64,000 nt of DNA. Source: Pelobates cultripes. Taxonomy: Eukaryota > Chordata > Amphibia > Anura > Pelobatidae. A program made the position numbers and the translations under genes. Positions 24,291 to 36,335 of this stretch are shown here, piece by piece. The notes beneath the pieces are model-generated. The model made no database searches, was not told the DNA's origin, and saw nothing but the letters and a program-made list of their open reading frames with translations. Positions within the stretch are counted from its first letter, which is position 1, and every line of letters begins with the position of its first letter. The DNA lies in the NCBI GenBank assembly GCA_933207985.1, contig OW240912.1, forward strand, positions 105,910,184 to 105,974,183, in the 5' to 3' direction.

Positions 24291-24654
24291 TCCATGGCCA
24301 CCATAACTTCATCAGAATTAACTTTTTATGGTGCCTGACATCTTACCTTAAGGGTCAAACCAATCACAAATAATTTAACCTCAATGACCATAAGCCGACG
24401 CATGACTGTTCTGCCATTGCATTTTATCTCAATGCCCGAGGCTTAAATCAGGAAACCTAACATCAGGCGCTGCTGATAGGCTGGGAACATCAGCTGACTC
24501 TCTCAGTCTGCACAAGCTCATTATTGAGAAAAGTAAGTGAAAAGGATACATACTTTTTCACATACCTTTCTGAATGAGAGGATAGTGATACTAGCACTTA
24601 GAGTGCCAGGAAAGACATGTTGAAGTTGTCATGTTGCCCAGAGTGGTCCTTTAA
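24291..24654. mobile_element. TTAA-flanked MITE
   Basis: Left end TTAAAGAAACTCCATGGCC, right end CAGAGTGGTCCTTTAA. The ends are imperfect inverted repeats, each with TTAA. The interior is non-coding. Confidence 0.55.
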
Positions 24655-25284
24655 GAAAAATTAGTTTATGAGGTCTGAAAAATAAAATTAAATGCAGAAA
24701 TCTACACCATTGTTTTTACCTTTATCCAGAAACTGTGCACCTCCATCTTGTCTCTCTGTCATTTACTGTTATAAATACCTGTTACTTACACGTGTCAATC
24801 ATCACAGAGGGAGCATGAAGAAAGGAATAGAGACAAAACCAACATTTTGGTTATTTCCTCCTTCCAAGCAGTATGTACCCTGGCTGTTTTATTCAATGGT
24901 GAATTTTCCAGAAAAGAGAGAGTTACCCTTAATTCAACAAGCACCTCTTATCGAACCAAAACAATGAAGAATAAGAAAATAGCAAGTCTTAAACTTGAGA
25001 GAATATGAATATTTACATAGGAGTTATAGATATACAGAGGTATATTTGGCTGAAAAGGGTAACTCAGTGAACTGTTCACATTTATCTGGATATGCTTTAT
25101 AATATGAGTATAGACAATACCATTTTAATCTATAATAACATGCACAATGCATACTTGTGCCTTTCATGAGTACCCATGTCAGTCTCATAACTATTTTCAA
25201 TCTTGGCACAGGTGTTATCAATAGAATTAGAAAGAATGGCTAAATTAAAATGACTGAAAACTAGTGCTTCAAAAGTTCCATGAA

Positions 25285-25827
25285 TTAAAGGACTACTCCA
25301 CACCCAAAAGCGTGCTCATTTAACCCCAGTTTATAAAAGTGTTAATTTCTATGAGAAATCAGCACTTTTAGAAATCAACTGGGGATCATCCCCCTGACTG
25401 TCAATCAAACAGCCAGGGAGGATTCCTTCCTACTTCCATTAGCTCCCCTGAGCTAACGGAAGTGGCAGGCATGCTCTACTTGAATTTGCCTGCCTCTCCC
25501 TCCCTCCCTAACAGACCGCAGACCAGCTTTAGCAGTGCACAAGCGATGGTCGCGTTCACGTGTGCACGAGTGGCCAAAGTCAGTCAATGAGAAGCCTCTG
25601 ATTGGCTATTTCCCTGTGAAGAGACTAATAGTCTCTTCCGGGGGGAAAGGAGGAGTAGCTTACAAAGGATGCAGTCACAAGAACTGCAGCTTTTATAATC
25701 TATTGTAGACGATACTCCCAAAGAACAAATACATAAAAATATGCTTGCATGTATTAATTGTAGGTATATCTACTAAACCGTAGAGGGTTGTTGGGGGGTG
25801 GGTTGGAAGAGTGGAGTGGCCCTTTAA
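25285..25827. mobile_element. TTAA-flanked MITE, complete
   Basis: Left end TTAAAGGACTACTCCAC, right end GTGGAGTGGCCCTTTAA, a 17-bp TIR with two differences and TTAA at both sides. Internal hairpins include AGAGACTAATAGTCTCTT. No coding capacity. Confidence 0.75.
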
Positions 25828-26186
25828 ATCTGTGAGGCTGTTTGTTCTTCTCCTCAGTGCAGTTTCTGCTACCCTTGTTATGCAAGTTTATGTTCTGTTT
25901 TATTTTTCCTTCTGCAGCATAGTTGGTTTAAATTCGATACTGGTTCTGCATGTCTGAGTGTGTGTGCAACTATGGATTTCCACTACAGTATTCATGACTG
26001 CTGGGCCAAGACATATTTCGGGAGACAGTCAGGCATTTGTCATAGCTAGTAGATATGGGAAAGGTATAAAAACTTGTTTTGGCCAGACCATTATTCCTAA
26101 AATTCCATGAGTAGTGGCCACTGGATGTGTCCCGAGGGGCAAGGTGAACACTGCCTTTTCTCTGTGTTTACATGGAAATGCCTGCA

Positions 26187-26257
26187 TGGAAAAATTATAC
26201 TCACCAGAACAAATACAATAAGCTGTAGTTGTTCTGGTGAATATAGTGTCCCTTTAA
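26187..26257. mobile_element. TTAA-type MITE, right-end fragment
   Basis: Carries CTCACCAGAACAAATACA, GTAGTTGTTCTGGTGA and ATATAGTGTCCCTTTAA, the right terminus of the family at 11959 and 62229. Confidence 0.6.
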
Positions 26258-27124
26258 TTAATACACTGCAAAATATATACATGATATAAATATATTTATG
26301 AATATAGAAAAAATCTTTACTGCTCCTTCGTTTTTCCCATCCATAGTGTCAATCAGATTTCTTGGATGATAAACATTTTCAAATACTTGATAATTATATC
26401 TTTGAATATTCTGTTTTTCCACAAAACAGCCAGGTTTTAAAAAAATAATAACAATAATATCTACAGAATCTGAATAAAACAAACTCCACATCTTTATTGT
26501 TTTTAATGTAAAGAACTCTTTCCTCTGTTGTAAGTAAAAATCATTTATTCTAGTCTCAATGGATGACTTATTGTCTGTTATATATTCCTGCTAATGAACA
26601 GGTTACCAGACAGTACACAGTATAGTAGGTGTATTTAAGTATTTATGCAAACTTCAGTTAAACACACTTTTTTCTCCCTTTTTTAATTAGATAGCGACAT
26701 GTTTTGGGGAACAAATAGGCCAAATTACATAAATATAAATACAAAGCAGATAGTTGTTAAATTGAAAGTTAAAATGGAAGTTACATTCGCATCCTTTTTG
26801 TGTTAAAATAAAATAAATCTATGTAAGTCTCAAGGGAATTTATACATATTCATAGAGAGCTCCGAGCACCATTTCACGGTGACAGAGTTTGTATTTCTAC
26901 ACTGCAGTGTCTTTAAGGATTTCCTTCAAATTGGAAGCTCAGGCAGAAAATACATATTTAATTTTCCATCCTTTCACTTGATAAATGAAACAAATTGAAA
27001 ATTCTGGAACCAGAATTAGTATTCACACATTAAAGAGTTTCTTAAAAGTTAAATAAATAAAAAATCTGATAATATAAAATCCAATTACCTGTACTGGCAA
27101 ACTCACTGAAGTGGTCTCTTTAAA

Positions 27125-27174
<50 letters not shown>

Positions 27175-27671
27175 CTGCTAATATTGCAGATTTAATCTAC
27201 ATCTGTAAACCTGAGGATCGTGAACAGTGTCCTATTTTTCATATAATTGATGTGTATGCAATCCTTCTTGAAACAAACAAAAAAATCTATCCACTAATTA
27301 GTGAATTTTAGGTCAGTAAAATGAAGTGAAGTTTAGGTCATTATAGCCTGATTTGTAGTGGTAATCTTTCACCTAAAATGTTGCATGTTGGTTCAACTCA
27401 ACTGGTTTAGTAAACTCATATCACTAAGGAAGCTAGGTTGCACTATTGTGTTCTTTTAGAAGAACACTCCACTATCGCAAGCTGCCCTGTGGCTCGACAC
27501 CCAATGTCAGTAGTCAAACAATCTAGTAATGCCAGGCAGGCTCCCTGCCTCCTCTCGGTCTACAGAAGTATACTAAAGAGGAAGTACTAAAGCTAACAGT
27601 TTGGAGTCTACAGAACGTAAATACTTCTGCCATCTTTATAACATCCCACAAACTTGGATGGTATAAATGTA
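26258..27671. other. Unassigned DNA with a TA microsatellite
   Basis: A (TA)n tract of about 50 bp lies at 27122-27172. Nothing else is recognised. Confidence 0.5.
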
Positions 27672-27801
27672 AGGCAGGCAACCTTTGCACTCTAGATGTT
27701 GTGGACTACATCTCCCGTGAGGCTTTTCCAGCATTTTGGCTGAAAGAGCAATATGGGAGATGTTGTCCACGACATCTGGGGTGCTGAATGATGCCTACCG
27801 C
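27672..27801. mobile_element. hAT-type foldback MITE
   Basis: GGCAGGCAACCTTTGCACTC, GATGTTGTGGACTACATCTC and the inverted GGAGATGTTGTCCACGACAT, GGGTGCTGAATGATGCCTACC. Nearly the whole 130 bp folds on itself, as in small hAT MITEs with AGGCAACC ends. Confidence 0.65.
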
Positions 27802-28379
27802 TGATGTAGGGTATTGATGTACTCTATGGTTGTATCTGAATACAAATAAGTAGGACATGGCAGCCTTTATGAAATTAACTGTGAAAATAAAATATGTGAA
27901 AAAAATTACATAACAAAATAAATACAGTGAAATTTAGTGGTTATGGTGGCAAGAGAGCCCTGACATTTAAGAATGGTTTGGCAACTTACCTGGGTCCTGC
28001 CTGGCTGGCTCACTGACTGAGCATCATCTGAAAGCTGTCAGCCAATAAGTGTGCCCCAACACAGCCAGGTTCAGCTAGGTTGCAGGACCTTCTGGCAGCT
28101 GGGGAGTAGTAGTGGGCACCAGGCAAGTTATAAAATTGTCCTTAAATGGGCTGGTCAAATGACAATATCACTTAATGTCTGCAAACATGTCTAGCATTCT
28201 TAATGTAGTGAAGGGTTTCTTTTGCATCTGCAACTTTGTAACCAAAGGAAAAATCTCTATTTTGGCTATTCATTGAGAACAGGTCATTTGCCACCAGCAC
28301 CTTCTGCTTTAGAAGAAGTGGACTAAGGCCAGAAAGTTAGCCAGTTAAGTACTAAAAAGTAATAAAAGTCAACTGTAGC

Positions 28380-28830
28380 CCCAAAGAAAAAGTGCAGCTT
28401 AGTGGATAAGGGCCTTGAGAGAGCTAGGAGGTGGACTTAGGTGGAAGGTGTGTTGGGATATGGTATTTGGGACCAAGGGGCTGACCCAGTATATATAGGC
28501 AGCCATTTTAGAATTCATGACTTTAATTTTCTTAGCTGGCTGAAACTGTCTCGCTCTTCCTCCCTAAGAGGTTTGGGGCTATTAAGGTTTACTCCCATCT
28601 TGTCACAGGGGCGGGGTTAGTGAGCTGAAGGTTAGGGGTAAAACAGGCTCTTTGTTAAGTACAGGGTAGTTATTCAGCTGTTTAAGATGGAGTTAAGACG
28701 GTTCATGTTAAGTTTGGTAGGTTTTGAGGTCGTCGGTAGCTCAGAACCTGGTGGGGTAGAGGTATAGCCTACCATGGCTGTTGAAGTAAAATGTCACTTT
28801 ATGTATTATGGTTAAGATGTTATATGTAAA
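28380..28830 (+). mobile_element. Possible LTR-like promoter segment
   Basis: A TATATATAGGCAGCCATTTTA box (28490) followed by a CT-rich stretch resembles the promoter part of frog LTRs, but I cannot find matching TG...CA ends or a target duplication. Confidence 0.25.
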
Positions 28831-28949
28831 TGTTCATTGCTTACAAATATTATTCATGACGTGAGATATATATTATGTTACAGGGTGGGGTTGGGGTCAA
28901 TGCCTTTATTTATTCATGTTTATGTTGGAGGAGAAAATATATTGGTTAA

Positions 28950-29092
28950 TTACAAAAGTGAGAATTTGATGTGAATTTTAAATTCAAGGCCAAAGTAATT
29001 CAATTGGGAATATTTTTTAAGTCAGGTATTCATCCAATGATCTAAATTTGAAATTCACTCTAAATTTCTGATAATTTAGTAAATAACGCTGA
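28950..29092. mobile_element. TTACTAAAG MITE, diverged copy
   Basis: Shares AAATTCAAGGCCAAAGTAATTC, TGAAATTCACTCTAAATTTC and TTTAGTAAATAACGC with 12682-12856. The left end is eroded. Confidence 0.5.
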
Positions 29093-30083
29093 TAGATTGA
29101 CATCACTGAGGTGCAAAAATCAAAGAGAAAATAATGACGCAATTAGAAAACAGTTCTCCATACCTGCAGGTCTTTTGACCTCATTGCTGACTGCAATGAC
29201 TTACAGAATGGGGGAGGTAAGGAGAGGAGCTTCTCTCCTCCTCCTCATGATCATAGTTGGTTCCTCCATTGACCTTAGCCTGGCACATGGTATCAGTGCA
29301 GAGGGAACACTTTGAACAGAGGAGAGGGGTATGTTTTAAATTGGGCAAAATAATCATTCAAAACTCCAATATGGCAATTTGATTTGTCTCTGGATCAATA
29401 TATTGCTTTTTTTAAAATTGATAATTCTAGATAAAATTTGTTTTATTTGACTTCACGGAGGCTGCATGGAATAAACAGCATCCTAAACATCTGCTAAAAC
29501 ATTTATTTCTTCATATTTATCCTTTCAAATTATCATTTTGTCTAATATTTTTTTACCGAAGCATTACTCTGTGTTATTTCCACAGCCAATGTGAAATCAT
29601 TTATCAAAGATCTCATTAAAAACGGTGATGATTTAGCCCGACAAGCACAGATGTTAATTTCAATCTGTGCCTACCTGTGTTTAACATGGCACAGCCTTGT
29701 GGTGGATGTGGCATCACGCTCCAAAACATCTGGCAGCTTCATCCCTCTTGACATGCTCTCTGACAGTAACAATAAACTGGCAACATGCAGCCAACATAAA
29801 TCAGAATGACATGATTGTGCTCCACTAGAGCAGCAGAACATGAAAATCAAATATGTTACATTCCATAGAAGCAAAATATGTATGTATGTCTGTAAAAATA
29901 GTAGAGCATATAACTTAATAGAGATGTTTAACCCAGGGCATAAACTGACTTGACATTTCTAAGTCAAGAAATTATTTATTTTGCTATGTGAGGCTAAACT
30001 AAATCTTTAAAAATAGTTGATCATGATTTTTTTAAAGCAATTGGAGACTTAGGAAAATAATAAATACTGGGTGCCTTTAGTGG
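29093..30083. other. Unassigned DNA
   Basis: Two 72-codon frames (29097-29315, 29591-29809, plus) have no recognised motif. No gene is called. Confidence 0.4.
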
Positions 30084-30679
30084 CAGTGGCATCACTAGAG
30101 GGGGTCATGGCCCCCCCACATCATGCAGGGCCCCCCTTGTGCAACCCCAATTGAAATTGAAGTCAGGAGCACTGCGTCTCCCTTCACAAGCCTGTGGGTT
30201 TGTATGGGCCAGTCTGGGTTTGTATGGGCCAGTCTGTGTTTGTATGGGTCAGTCTCTGTAAATGCTTGAGCTCCAAGAGACAGAACTCATCTCGTGGCCT
30301 CCCCTGTACCCGATGGATAGGCAGCCTTCTCAACTACCATGGATCTGATTGTGCCACCCCCTCCCTGCAAGGTAAGATGAGGGAAAGGGGAATATTCTTT
30401 TTTTTTGTAAACAATTAATAAAGTAAAAATTTTAAAGCTCTTCACTGACCCACTCTCTAAACCCCCAGAACACAGTACATCCCCACATACAGTACACTCC
30501 CACCAACACAGAGTACATCTTTGCATAAACACGCAGTGCACCCCTCACACACATCATCTCTTCACCCACATACACACTTCTTCCCCACATACCTTTACCC
30601 CCCACACACTCATGCATACATACATACATGCTTCACCCCATTACACACCGTATCTCATATATAAATATATATATATATT

Positions 30680-30681
30680 AA

Positions 30682-30776
<95 letters not shown>
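30680..30776. repeat. (TA)n microsatellite
   Basis: About 97 bp of pure TA/AT within hAT-like copy 1. The other copy has the same array at 45549-45596, so the array is an inherited part of the element. Frames called across it are artefacts. Confidence 0.95.
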
Positions 30777-30779
<3 letters not shown>

Positions 30780-31321
30780 ACTACAGCTCCTTGATAAGCA
30801 CACAATGCAACCCCAAAACACATATACTCACAGTGATCATGGGTCGTCAACCTGGTCCCTACCGCCCACTAGTGGGCGTTCAGGATTCCAGGTGGGCGGT
30901 AGGGATTTCCTCGTTTTGAGAGACTGGGTGGGCGGGTGTGAGTTGGCGGTACCCCTGCGACCGGACACCGCCATCACCATTTGCGGCCCCGGCCCGTGCG
31001 GCAAACCGCCGGGGCTGCCATCCAAGGGGTCCATTGGGTGGCCAATGCTGTCAGGGCCACCCGATGGATGTGGATTGTAAGGGGGCCCGGTCAGCGCTTG
31101 GCGCTTTAACATCGCGACCGGGCCCCCTGTGATGACATCACACAGAGCTGGGAGGAAGTGACCGCACGTCACTCCTCCCAGCTAACACACAGACCATGCA
31201 GGAGGAAGGAGGAGGGAGTCAGAGTGGGAACTCTGACTCCCATCCACCTGAGCCACCACTGGACCCCAGGGAAAGTCACCCTCCTGCACCTAAAAGGTAG
31301 GAAACAGGAGGGTGAATAAAA

Positions 31322-31770
31322 TATTTTGTGTGTGTTTGTGTGTATATGTCTTTGTATGTATGTCTTGTGTGTGTGTCTTTGTATGTCTTGTGTGTGTCTG
31401 TATGTGTCTTTGTATGTATGTATGTCTTGTGTGTGTGTGTGTCTGTCTGTATATATATGTGTGTATGTATGTGTGTCTTGTCTTTGTATGTGTTGTGTGT
31501 ATGTCTTTGTATGTATGTGTGTCTTATGTCTGTGTCTTTTTATGTGTGTATGTGTCTATGTATGTCTTATGTGTGTGTCTTTGTATGTGTGTGTGTGTGT
31601 GTGTGTGTCTGTATGTATGTATGTGTCTTGTGTGTCTGTATGTGTGCGTGTGTGTGTGTATGTGTCTGTATGGATGTGTGCCTGTCTGTTTGTATGTATG
31701 TGTCGTGTGTGTGTGTGTCTGTATGTGTGTCTTGTGTGTGTGTGTGTCTGTATGTATGTGTGCCTGTCTG
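31322..31770. repeat. (TGTGTG/TGTATG/TGTC)n microsatellite
   Basis: About 450 bp of TG, TATG and TGTC units within the nested hAT element. The three overlapping frames of about 150 codons here (Cys/Val/Met/Tyr-rich) are products of the repeat and are not genes. Confidence 0.95.
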
Positions 31771-31900
31771 TTATAGTGGGCTATAGTAAGTGGGCTACCT
31801 AGCTCAGCCTTCCTACTGGGCACTGCTATAAGGAAGGTTCAAAATAGAAAAAAGGGAAAAAAAGGTGGGGCGGGGAATTGAGGAGGGAGAGGAGATGAGC

Positions 31901-32050
31901 TGATGCACATATGAGAAATCGTATTATGCGCAAACAGAGAAGTCGTCTGAATATCACCGAAAGAGGAGACCTTCGTTTGTTCCTTACGAAAATCGAACCA
32001 GATATCAAATATTTAGTCTCGCAGCATCAACCTCAAGGATCTCATTAATA
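31901..32050 (+). pseudogene. hAT transposase C-terminal remnant
   Basis: The plus-strand frame from about 31904 reads HMRNRIMRKQRSRLNITERG, then DLRLFLTKIEPDIKYLVSQH and QPQGSH before a TAA. That ending (xIEPDIKxLVxxxQxQxSH) matches the C-terminus of hAT transposases of the ZBED5/SCAND3-related group. Only the last 48 or so codons remain; the BED zinc finger, catalytic RNase H fold and most of the dimerisation domain are gone, with a microsatellite-bearing segment upstream. Confidence 0.7.
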
Positions 32051-32849
32051 ATTAGTAAAGGTAATTTAAATTTACTCTATTGTTTTCTCATTAAACTTTA
32101 TAAAGTTAAAAACATTATAAACATGCATTAAGTAGAAATAAAAAGATAAATGTACGTACATTTATTTTTTTTTTAAAAACATCCTCCTTTCTAAAAAATA
32201 TTCTGCACTTGCGTGAAAACTGTTGCGTGGTAAGGAAATTTTTCCATCAAGATGCATGAGTGGGCGGTAGGTAGAAAAAGGCTGACTACCACTGCCCTAG
32301 ATGCACACGCACACACTTTATAGGCCCTTTCAGCACACACACACTTACAAATTGCTATTCCTATTTTAATTTAAATCCACCCAGCCTTTGGGAGAGCCGA
32401 GTGAATCTTTCCCTGGCGTCCAGTGTGTCTCCTCCCAGTCTTCCTGCAGTTTTTCTCTGCTCCTCTGCGCCCTCTCTGAAGTGATGCTGGGGGCGGAGTA
32501 ACATCATGTCAGTAAACAGCGTGTAAGGCAGCAGAGAGGAACTGCACGAAGGTTACGAAGGTTCCCTCACACACTGTCTCCATGCTCCCCGTGGCGGCTG
32601 GCTCTAATGTTTTCGGCGCGGCTTAGCAAAGGGCTGACAAATGCCAGACGCCAGAACGAAATGTCTAGTCCTGGCGCCTGGAATTTATCGAGCCCTGTGT
32701 ATGTATGTATGTGTATGTGTGTATATATATATATATATACATAAATATTTTATAACTGCCCCCCTTCTTTTGTCCCTGGCCCCTTATGTGCCCTCCCAAG
32801 TATGAATCCTGGAGACGCCACTGTTTGGTGGTCCATCTGCAAGAGCTCC

Positions 32850-33128
32850 TGTGTGTTATTAAAGTTCAATAAACAGAGCAGGAGAATTAAACTTCTAAAG
32901 TAAACACACTGTGCTGTCACATCTGATTGAAAATGAAACTTTTTTAATGTAGTGAGTGTTGGAGTCACAGCCAGGGGACCTGTGACTAGAGCTGCATAAA
33001 CAGAAACAAAACTGATTTAACTCCTAAATGGAGGAGAATTTAGCAGTGAGGCAGCAGAGGCATGATGCATACACAAAAAGTGCTTCATTAAGCTGAAGTT
33101 GTTTTGGTGCTTAGAGTATCCCTTTTAG
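32850..33128. mobile_element. TTAA-type MITE, right part
   Basis: Contains TTAACTCCTAAATGGAGGAG, GAGGCAGCAGAGGCATGATGC, CATTAAGCTGAAGTTGTTTTGG and AGAGTATCCCTTTTA, the decayed right terminus of the family. Confidence 0.5.
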
Positions 33129-33129
33129 T

Positions 33130-34064
33130 TTGAAATTCATTTTGAATTAATATTGCATTCCAAACAATTCTCACTTTAGAAAACAACCTTGTAAGAAAAG
33201 CATTCACTAAACACAAAGCAGTGAATTAAAAAACTAACTGAAACTGAACTGAAATGTTTAAGCAAAAATAACCAAATTTGGAAAAATTCAATTCAGCTAT
33301 AGTCGCATGTTTTAGCCTGAATTTTTAAATTTAAATTTTCACATCAATGGCATTCAGTGCTGAGGGAATACCCCTGAAATGTTCATATGCATAGTGTTGT
33401 TGTTTATTGTTGGTTCTGTCAGTGCGTAAATTATTAAAGTAGGCAACTTGCTTCAGAATGTGTGTAAAACAAAGCTCTTCCTCCGTTATTTTACCTATTC
33501 ATTTAGAATGTGATTAAAAAAACAACATAAAAAGATCAAGGGTCAAATCAAAATCAGGTTGCTTTTGTTGAATAGGCACTTATGAATGTAAAGCTGATTG
33601 TGAAAATGCACAATGCCTCCTAGAAGATGGGGAGCGTGCTTTAACAGTATCAGAAATGCAAGCAAGCCCATTTATTGTAGAATGAGAACAAAAAAGAAAG
33701 TCTTGACTGACAGACAGAACCTGCAATTATTACTAATGTGATTGCCTATAGTACTCTGAGCTAGCAGACCACAATTAAAAGAATAGATACTATTTTAATG
33801 TGGTTTCCTTGTTGCAGGAAAAAATAAAGCTGTATTATAGAGGCTTGGTCACCAAAACTAAACTTAATCTAACCTGCTTCTCTGTAGCTTGATTTTTTTT
33901 TTCACGAATACTCTAATTTTCTTAAAACATGTATGAAAAACTAGGGACTACTTTTCTTATGTAGCAGACAAGTTTACAAAAACGTGACGATAGATGATGC
34001 TCAAGCAATGTTTTCTTTAAAATGTTTTCAATAGTGAATATATATATATATATATATATATATA
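33130..34064. other. Unassigned AT-rich DNA
   Basis: A short TTACTAAAG-type MITE remnant may lie at 33130-33190. The rest shows nothing recognisable. It ends in a TA run (34038-34064), the Tc1 target. Confidence 0.4.
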
Positions 34065-34849
34065 CACTGCTCAAAAAAATAAAGGGAACACAAAAACAAC
34101 ACATCCTGAATGAATTAAATATTCTTCTGAAATACTTTGTTCTTTACATAGTTGAATGTGCTGACAACAAAATCAAAAATTTAAAAATGGAAATCAAATT
34201 ATTCAACCCATGGAAGTCTGGATTTTGAGTCACACTCAAAATTAAAGTGGAAAAACACACAACAGGCTGATCCAACTTTGATGTAATGTCCTTAAAACAA
34301 GTCAAAATGAGGCTCAGTAGTGTGTGGGGCCTCCACGTGCCTATATGACCTCCCTACAACGCCTGTGCATGCTCCTGATGAGGTGGCGGATGGTCTCCTG
34401 AGGGATATCCTCCCAGACCTGGACTAAAGCATCTGCCAACTCCTGGACAGTCTGTGGTGCAACGTGACGTTGGTGGATGGAGCGAGACATGATGTCCCAG
34501 ATGTTCTCAATTGGATTCAGGTCTGGGGAACGGGTGGGCCAGTCCATAGCTGTAGCAAACTCGCCCCTTTAAAGGAGTTTGCCATGAGTTTTTGGAGGGG
34601 GCTGCTTGCCCGCCTCCTGGCCTATGACTATGGCCCCTGGGATGTATTGCCTTTTAAAGAACATATTTGGGCATAATGGATTTTTATTATGCGGCTACTG
34701 GCCCTTTAAGCACAGTGTATGGACTTCTATAAGACTGTGTATAGATTGTGTATAGGAAGGTGTGCCTCTCCCCCGTTTCCTGTCCCATTGTTCTCCAGCA
34801 GGGCGTTTTACCAGGCACACTGCGAGACTAATGTAAACCAAAAAAGAAG

Positions 34850-35285
34850 ATTCGGGATATGGCTATGTAAATCTACAGAAAAAACATAAAACAGAACATA
34901 GTGTGATATTGTTAAAGATACAATATTATATGCGCAACAATCTTTTGCACTCACAAGATATAGATGATAAAAGCGCTCTTAGGGTGCCTCCCCTGGAGTA
35001 GTGGGGGGCTAGCTGATATTGCTTGTCACCTCTGGATCCTTGTTCCACCAAAAAGACATCCACAGGTCAGGGTTCAGCAATAAAAAATTAATTTATTTAA
35101 ATAAAAAGTGTAGTCACCATATTCAGCATAGGATATAGATAACATAAAATTGTCCTACGCGTTTCGTTCTATAAGAACTTCCTCAGGGACCACAATTAAA
35201 AACAATTATCATGTATCAGTATACAATACATAAATGAACATATCCTATACAAACCCCCCTCCCTGTGTCCTTAAATAGGGCTAAT
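34850..35285 (-). mobile_element. Penelope-like repeat with hammerhead-like motif
   Basis: On the minus strand it holds CCTGAGGAAGTTC, a short loop, GAACGAAACGCGTAGG (35187-35154), then a TATTTAAATAAATT stretch and GCTGAACCCTGACCTGTGG. CTGAGGA fits the hammerhead core CUGANGA and is followed by a 5-bp hairpin and GAAAC. One unpaired A at the stem base departs from the ideal. Frog repeats with this block are frequent; attribution to Penelope-like elements is inference. Confidence 0.45.
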
Positions 35286-35697
35286 CCCTAGAGTCCATTG
35301 GTGGAGTGTAAATCCTTCCTGTTCCTGGTTGGAGGAATAATCTCACTGAGGCAGCTGTTATCCACACTGCCAGACTAGTTGGAACTGGTTTGGGCTGGAA
35401 AGCTTGGGCTGGAAAGCCATGCTTCAGTGGTCATAAAGGGACCTCCACAAAACTTTAAACCCCCATAACTCCTGAACCCCTGGTACAATCTGGGTGATTT
35501 TTGAATATGTTATTCACCCAGATCAGGGCTATCAGGGGATACCACAAGGGGTGTACCCTATGTATTTGGGGTACATATAGAACTTGAGGGAAAATATGTA
35601 CATTTTAATTCTGTTAACAGATAAGCTACTGGTGGGTTGTACCTTGTACTTTATATGTACTAATTATTGTGGGTGGCTCCCTTGCACGGGAGAATTG

Positions 35698-35706
35698 CAT
35701 AAAAGC
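35698..35706 (+). promoter_or_regulatory. LTR TATA-like box
   Basis: CATAAAAGC lies about 225 bp before the LTR end, a usual place for the U3/R border. Function is untested. Confidence 0.4.
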
Positions 35707-36335
35707 AGGGGTTGTGTGATTAAAATTTAGTTAAGTTCTGCTCCTGATACTGTGTGTCGTCCAGTTATTGGGAAAGTTATTGGATTTTACTGCTGATGGT
35801 GCTTGATATGCTGCTGGATTATTCTCTCACTGTGGGTACTGTGCCTGGGATTATTGCTTGTTCCTGAGCCACACTTGGACTACCAGCGGAAAAAGTCTGT
35901 GAGAGACCAGTGTTCCGCTACAATAGCATCAATGCCTTCGTCTTGCAGGAACTGCTGACACACTCCAGCCACATGAGGTCTAGCATTGTCTTGCATTAGG
36001 AGGAACCCAGTGCCAACCGCACCAGCATATGGTCTCACAAGGGGTCTGAGGATCTAATCTCAGTACCTAATGGCAGTCAGGCTACCTCTGGCGAGCACAT
36101 GGAGGGCTGTGCAGCCCCCCAAAGAAATGCCACCCCACACCATTACTGACCCACTGCCAAACCGGTCATCCTGGAGGATTTTGCAGGCAGCAGAACTTTC
36201 TCCACGGCGTCTCCAGACTGCGTCACGTCTGTCACATGTGCTCAGTGTGAACCTGCTTTCATCTGTGAAGAGCATCTGTGTAAGCCCAACCCCCACCTGT
36301 GGAAGTCGGGCCCTCATACCACCCTCATGAAGTCT

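Larger units (their letters stand above)
30831..32294 (+). mobile_element. Nested hAT element, decayed
   Basis: Left end CAGTGATCATGGGTCGTCAACC then CCTACCGCCCAC; right end, inverted, CAGTGGTAGTCAGCC then CCTACCGCCCAC. The oppositely oriented copy at 44450-46185 lacks this segment at the matching place (around 45480), giving the empty site. It contains a GC-rich left part, a TG-rich microsatellite and the tail of a hAT transposase frame (about 31900-32047). Confidence 0.7.
30084..32823 (+). mobile_element. Non-autonomous hAT-like element, copy 1
   Basis: Ends CAGTGGCATCACTAG (30084) and, read inward from 32823, CAGTGGCGTCTCCAGG. Flanks TTTAGTGG (30076-30083) and TTTGGTGG (32824-32831) make an 8-bp target duplication with one mismatch, as expected of hAT. 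The interior includes a block with CTACCATGGATCTGATTG (about 30330), a TA microsatellite, GCACACAATGCAACCCC, and near the right end GGGCTGACAAATGCC. The same blocks occur in reverse order at 44450-46185. No transposase is encoded by the outer element; a second element is nested at about 30831-32294. Confidence 0.75.
34551..35922 (+). mobile_element. Solo LTR inside the Tc1 transposase
   Basis: Starts TGTAGC, ends GCTACA, and is flanked by perfect 5-bp duplications ATAGC (34546-34550 and 35923-35927). Removing it restores a continuous Tc1 frame. A TATA-like CATAAAAGC lies at 35698, with a plausible R/U5 after it. About 430 bp of another repeat (34850-35285) lies inside. Orientation is inferred from the TATA position. 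Gypsy-type is likely but not proven. Confidence 0.75.
34341..36330 (-). pseudogene. Tc1 DD34E transposase, interrupted
   Basis: Cut-and-paste transposase of the Tc1/mariner family. Two parts survive: 36330-35928, with the first catalytic Asp in LFTDESRF and GGSGSVMVWGG-like sequence (here FGSGSVMVWGGISLGG), followed by the second Asp in a QDNARPH-type motif; and 34550-34341, with WPTRSPDLNPIENIWDIMSR carrying the final Glu. Counting across the LTR insertion gives 34 residues between the second Asp and the Glu. The helix-turn-helix DNA-binding half is absent. A 1.37-kb LTR is inserted between the second Asp and the Glu, so no enzyme can be made. Confidence 0.85.

Noticed and set aside
31312..31802. 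Three overlapping open frames of about 150 codons, Cys/Val-rich
   Set aside because: All derive from the TGTGTG/TGTATG microsatellite; no start context or domain.
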